From NCBI GenBank assembly GCA_012064415.1, contig SSNU01000294.1:310001-374000 (forward strand): a stretch of 64,000 nt of DNA. The letters are read 5' to 3'. The notes below the pieces were generated by a model, which made no database searches, had not been told where the DNA came from, and saw only the letters and a list, made by a program, of their open reading frames with translations. Of this stretch, positions 59,801 to 64,000 are shown in pieces. This DNA comes from Gyrodactylus bullatarudis (taxonomy: Eukaryota > Platyhelminthes > Monogenea > Gyrodactylidea > Gyrodactylidae). Position 1 is the first letter of the stretch. Each line of letters starts with the position of its first letter. The position numbers and the translations under genes were made by a program.

Positions 59801-62800
59801 TAAACTGAATCTTCTCCCAATTCCTTCAAAATCCCATTATACATTCAATCTAAGAGATTTATCCAAGGTCTTCTTTGGAATGATTATGTGTGATCAGAAT
59901 AGTCTAAATGGACACAAGAATCAACTTCTCAGACTTTGGTTTCATGAATCTAACCGAGTCTTTCATGATCGTCTGGTCGATGATAAGGACAGGAATTGGT
60001 TCGTTGATCTTATGAAAGAGAAGATATCTGAAACATTTAAGACTGACTTTGGGAAAGTTTTCAAAACAACTCCGATATTATTTGGAGACTTTTCAGATAG
60101 AAATCCTGGTAATAGCTACACTGAGATGAATAATCTTGAACAGGTGTGTTTACTGAGTATCATGATTCATGACATCACTAATGAGCGCTCACATAACCAA
60201 ATATACATAATCAACTCTGATATCTATTAAAATTTCATTGCGAGTTTAGGTTGATCAGTTCGTCAAAACTTTTGAATCAAAAGTATTCGTATTATAATTT
60301 TGTTATGAATCGCTTTAGATTAGTTTTGATCCTTTTACTCTAGACAAGCCATTATCAATAATTTTTAATATATATATTTTATGCCTAGGTTATTGATGTG
60401 TTGAATAACTATTTGGAGGACTACAATTCAATATCGACAAATCCTATGAATTTAGTTATCTTCATGTATGCAGTTGAACATATATGTCGAATCTCACGGA
60501 TTATCCGACAACCTAAGGGAAATGCCCTACTCCTTGGCATTGGTGGGAGCGGTAGAAAGTCCCTTGCAGTATTATCTACTTTCATGTAAGTTAAATAAAT
60601 AAAACACAGGATTGATTTGATCAATTACTTTTTAGCCTTGAATATGAATTGCAAAGAATGGTTATTGATAGAAATTATGGAATTACCGAATGGAAAGATG
60701 ACCTACGTCGAATTATGAACAAGGCCGGATTCAAAGGTGAACCGATTGTATTTTTGATATCCGATTCACAAATCCTTTCAGAACAATTTCTCGAAGATAT
60801 CTCCAGTATCTTGAATTCAGGTGATGTTCCCAATATCTATCCCCCTGAAGATCTTGAAAAGATTTATGAAAATATGAAAGTTCATGCAATGATGAATCAC
60901 GTTGTCCAAACGAAGATTAATCTCTACAAAATCTATACGAAACGAGTTCATGATAATCTAAGGATTATTTTATCATTAAATTCATTCGGAGAAGAATTTC
61001 GTACGAGGTTAAGAAACTTCCCAGCTCTTGTGAACAACTGCACACTTGATTGGTTCGATAATTGGCCGGAAGAAGCCTTGAAATCTTTAGCTCGTCGAAA
61101 TATCACTGGAATTTGCCTTTCAATGAAATATGACACAGAAAGTATTGAGAATATCGTCGAGTTCCTGACAAAAATCCATAAATCCGTAGAGGTCTCTGCA
61201 TTAGACTTTCTACAGAGTGCCAATCGTCAAATTTTAATAACCCCAGCAAATTATCTTCAAATGATAAAAGTCTTTATGCGAATCCTGCAGAACAAACGCG
61301 ATGAAACGATTCAAAGTCATCAACGTTTCCTTAAAGGTTACGAGAAGATTGTAATGACTGAAGATGCCGTCATTAAACTGCAAGAAAAGCTTGAAATGAT
61401 GAGACCAGAATTAGAGATGGCCGTTCAAGAATCAAACGCAACCATGGAAGAAATCTCGAAAGACACTAAAATTGCTGAGGAAACAGCTAGGAGTGTCTCA
61501 CATGAAGAAGAGATAACCTTAATGAAAGCCCAGGAATCCCAGGCTATAAAGAATGATGCACAAAAAGACCTCGACCAAGCTTTACCAGCTCTAAGTGCTG
61601 CTCTTGAATCCTTAAATTCACTGAATAAGAATGATATTGTCGAAGTAAGGGCAATGATGAGGCCTCCTGATGGAGTAAGGCTTGTTATAGAAACAGTTTG
61701 CATAATGTTTGATGTAAAGCCTAAAGTATCGGCAGGGGAAAAACCTGGCTCAAAAGTATATGATTATTGGGAGCCGGGAAAAGCTCTTCTTACTGATCCT
61801 CAAAAGTTTCTTGATTCCTTGTTAAAGTTTGACAAGGAAAATATTCCTGAGTCAATAGTTTCAAAGATAAAGCCATATACGGAAAACTGCAACTTTAATC
61901 CAGATTACATATCAAAAGTATCTAGGGCATGCAAGAGTATTTGTGAATGGGTCTTAGCAATGTACAAATATCATACTGTCCTGAAAATCGTCAAGCCTAA
62001 GCGAGAAGCTCTTAAAGTATCTGAACGAGAACTCGAGGCAGCAAAGAATCAATTGAATCTCACTCGAGAAAAACTCAAAATTTGTCAAGATAAATTGGAC
62101 AGTATGAATCTCAAATATGAAGACTGTATTATGCGTCAAAAGGAGATTGAGGATAAGCGCAATCTCTGTGAGGTTCGTCTTGGCAGAGCAGATAAACTAA
62201 TTAATGGGCTGTCAAGTGAAAAATATCGATGGAGTGATACTGTCGACAATTTGAAGAATTTGGAAAATAACATGATTGGAAATATTCTCATGTCGGCTGC
62301 AACAATTAATTATTTGGGACCGTTTACTCCATATTATAGAAAGAACTTTGAGAGTGAGTGGTTATCCTTTATAAGAGAAAAACGCATACCTCATACCTTG
62401 GATCCTGCACCGAATTTGATAGCAAACTTCACAGACCCTGTCAAAATACGCAATTGGAATTTGAAAGGACTACCCAGGGACATCAATTCAATCGAGAATG
62501 CTGCCATTTCAGAGTCCTCCTACTTGTGGCCTGTTTTCATTGATCCTCAAGGTCAGGCAAATAAATGGATCAAAAATATGGAATCAAACAATAATCTCCT
62601 AGTAATAAGACAAGATTCAAAAGATTTCATTAAGCTAATTGAAAATGCTATTCGTCTCGGTAGACCTGTTTTGGTGGAGAATATTGATAACTACATTGAC
62701 CCTGTTCTCAATAGCATTCTGGAACGGGCAACATTTAAACAACAAGGCTCATTAGTCATCAAACTTGGCGACAATATAATTCCCTTTAACGATAATTTTA

Positions 62801-64000
62801 AAATGTACTTTACAACAAAACATTTCAATCCGAAATACAAACAGGACATTTATGCAAGAGTTAATCTGATCAATTTCACTCTTTCAAAACAAGCCCTGGA
62901 AGATCAACTCCTGGGTCTAGTCGTGTCTGAAGAGAGAAATGATCTGGAGCAGGCTAAAAACCAGTTGATCCTTACAAATGCAAAAATGAAGGAGGAACTG
63001 AAAGAGATTGAAGATAAAATTCTCCAATATTTGAGCTCTGTCAAAGGATCACCAATTGATGATATTGACCTGATTAATACTCTTGAAGCGTCGAAACTGA
63101 AAGCTTTTGAAATTAAACAAAAGATGACTTATTCTGAAACTACAGAAAAAGATATTGATGAGACCCGGGCAAAATATGTTCCAGTTGCTGTTAGGGGAAG
63201 AATATTATTCTTTTGCATCTCCAATCTGACCAGAATTGATCCCATGTATCAATATTCCCTTGATTGGTTTAATCGACTATTCATTAAATCAATTCAAACT
63301 GCCTCTTCTGCAGGTAATTTATCAGATTTTCAAGCCATCTATTTTTTTATTAAATATCTTCTAATTATTTCTTTTAGATTCACTTCAAGAACGCATTGTC
63401 AATATAAATAAAAATCTAACCTTTTTCATTTATACAAATGTCTGTTTGAGTCTATTTGAACAACACAAAATTATCTTTGCATTCGAAATAGCCATTGAAA
63501 TCAAACGTAATGAAGACTCAATTGATGAAGTAATTTTGATGTTCTTTTAATGAAATCTTTGGTCATTCCCTTCTTTATATATTTAGGCGCAATGGAAATT
63601 TTTCTTGACCGGTTCAACTAAAAATGTTGCTGTGAAGAAAAATCCCGCTCCTGAATGGATTACTGAGAAGATCTGGGCTGATTTGTTAACATTAGAGAAT
63701 CTTGATATTTACTCAGACATTTATGAGGTTTTGAATAAAAATTTGATGAAATTCAAAGAAATATTCGATTCTAGTGAACCTCAAAGAGTTGATTTACCTC
63801 GTGTATGGGCTGATCGCTTGGATGAATTCCAAAAGATGTTATTTATCAAATGTTTCCGATATGAGAAACTTACAAATAACATTCAAGATTATGTTTCGAA
63901 TAATTTAGGACCGGAATTTCTCGAACCACAAAGTAGCAGTCTCAATGGGATATTCAAGGAATCTTCTCCAACATCTCCAATTATTTTTATTCTGAGTCAG
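50855..64000 (+). CDS. Axonemal inner-arm dynein heavy chain, DNAH3/7/12-like (partial, 20 exons)
   Basis: A motor ATPase that slides microtubules in cilia and flagella. Exons: 50855-51162, 51191-51459, 51516-52593, 52653-52803, 52833-53026, 53256-53684, 54439-54580, 54649-54804, 54838-55896, 56030-56520, 56688-57557, 57616-57624, 57709-57880, 57942-58676, 58778-59032, 59088-60143, 60389-60585, 60636-63313, 63378-63529 and 63587 onward. All phases agree; about 3605 residues are in view and the gene runs off the end. Linker: [23 protein letters not shown]1: [10 protein letters not shown] and [11 protein letters not shown]2: [12 protein letters not shown]3: [29 protein letters not shown]4: [10 protein letters not shown]. 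Coiled-coil stalk with microtubule-binding tip about 61300-62250; then AAA5. AAA6 begins near 63200 with [12 protein letters not shown] and LGPEFLEP. The short tail fits single-headed inner-arm types. Confidence 0.93.
53779..53804 (-). repeat. Hammerhead-like relic in dynein intron 6
   Basis: Minus-strand GGTCTGAAGAGAACCGACGA then AAATAA matches the motif at 6716-6737 except CTGATGA has become CTGAAGA, which breaks the core. The 754-nt intron around it also holds decayed foldback-like sequence, explaining its size. Confidence 0.45.
57616..57624 (+). other. 9-nt microexon in dynein heavy chain
   Basis: ATTTCTCAC is bounded by 'TTTTAG' and 'GTAAGT' and joins its neighbours as AA/A TTT CTC AC/G, adding Phe-Leu-Thr. 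Skipping it also keeps frame (AA/G). The flanking introns are 58 and 84 nt. It lies just after AAA1, in the AAA1-AAA2 linker region. Confidence 0.6.

Overview
This window is eukaryotic nuclear DNA from an animal. It is strongly AT-rich (by eye near 70%), uses the standard code, and its genes are split by GT-AG introns. Housekeeping, signalling and axonemal genes are present: mitochondrial EF-Tu, HDAC8, a PAK kinase, a RhoGAP, ribosomal proteins eL6 and uS12, and an inner-arm dynein heavy chain. The clearest lineage clue is intron size. Many introns are only 28-34 nt, while a few reach 1-2.6 kb because repeats have landed in them. The dynein implies motile cilia or flagella. A compact lophotrochozoan, for example an orthonectid- or dicyemid-type parasite, would fit, but that is a guess. 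One 18-base run of N at 8213-8230 is an assembly gap.

Layout. 1-4300 is a graveyard of retroelements: a LINE reverse transcriptase piece, a hammerhead-bearing Penelope repeat, a Penelope endonuclease fragment and a Ty3/Gypsy relic. 4439-7850 (-) is a four-exon RhoGAP gene whose large introns hold repeats. 8000-16700 is mostly mobile DNA: a LINE ORF1 relic, a Mutator-like element with ~300-bp inverted ends, a TA-flanked MITE and a tRNA-derived inverted repeat. It also holds a broken copy of a small secreted-protein gene. 18353-24964 (-) holds the intact paralogue of that gene, an 85-residue protein with an LC3-interacting-like motif, and an 807-residue acidic protein with an N-terminal Cys-rich metal-binding-like module. 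25389-30090 is a divergent pair, TUFM (-) and HDAC8 (+), 163 bp apart. 30091-44891 is again repeat-rich: foldback elements, a hAT MITE with an exact 8-bp target duplication, an intact Penelope ORF, LINE tails and a large inverted repeat. 44892-64000 is gene-dense: PAK (-), eL6 (+), uS12 (-) and dynein heavy chain (+, 20 exons in view, running off the end).

Gene arrangement. Genes tend to sit head-to-head with very short shared upstream regions: TUFM/HDAC8 163 bp, PAK/eL6 257 bp, uS12/dynein 102 bp. PAK and RhoGAP both act on Rho-family GTPase signalling but are 37 kb apart, so no functional cluster is implied.

Most unusual points: repeated hammerhead-ribozyme-like motifs in Penelope-derived repeats on both strands, two of them with all the defining pairings except a proper stem II; a small secreted-protein family I cannot place, with one intact and one inverted, nonsense-mutated copy; a frame-neutral 9-nt microexon in the dynein; and an abundant foldback repeat family.
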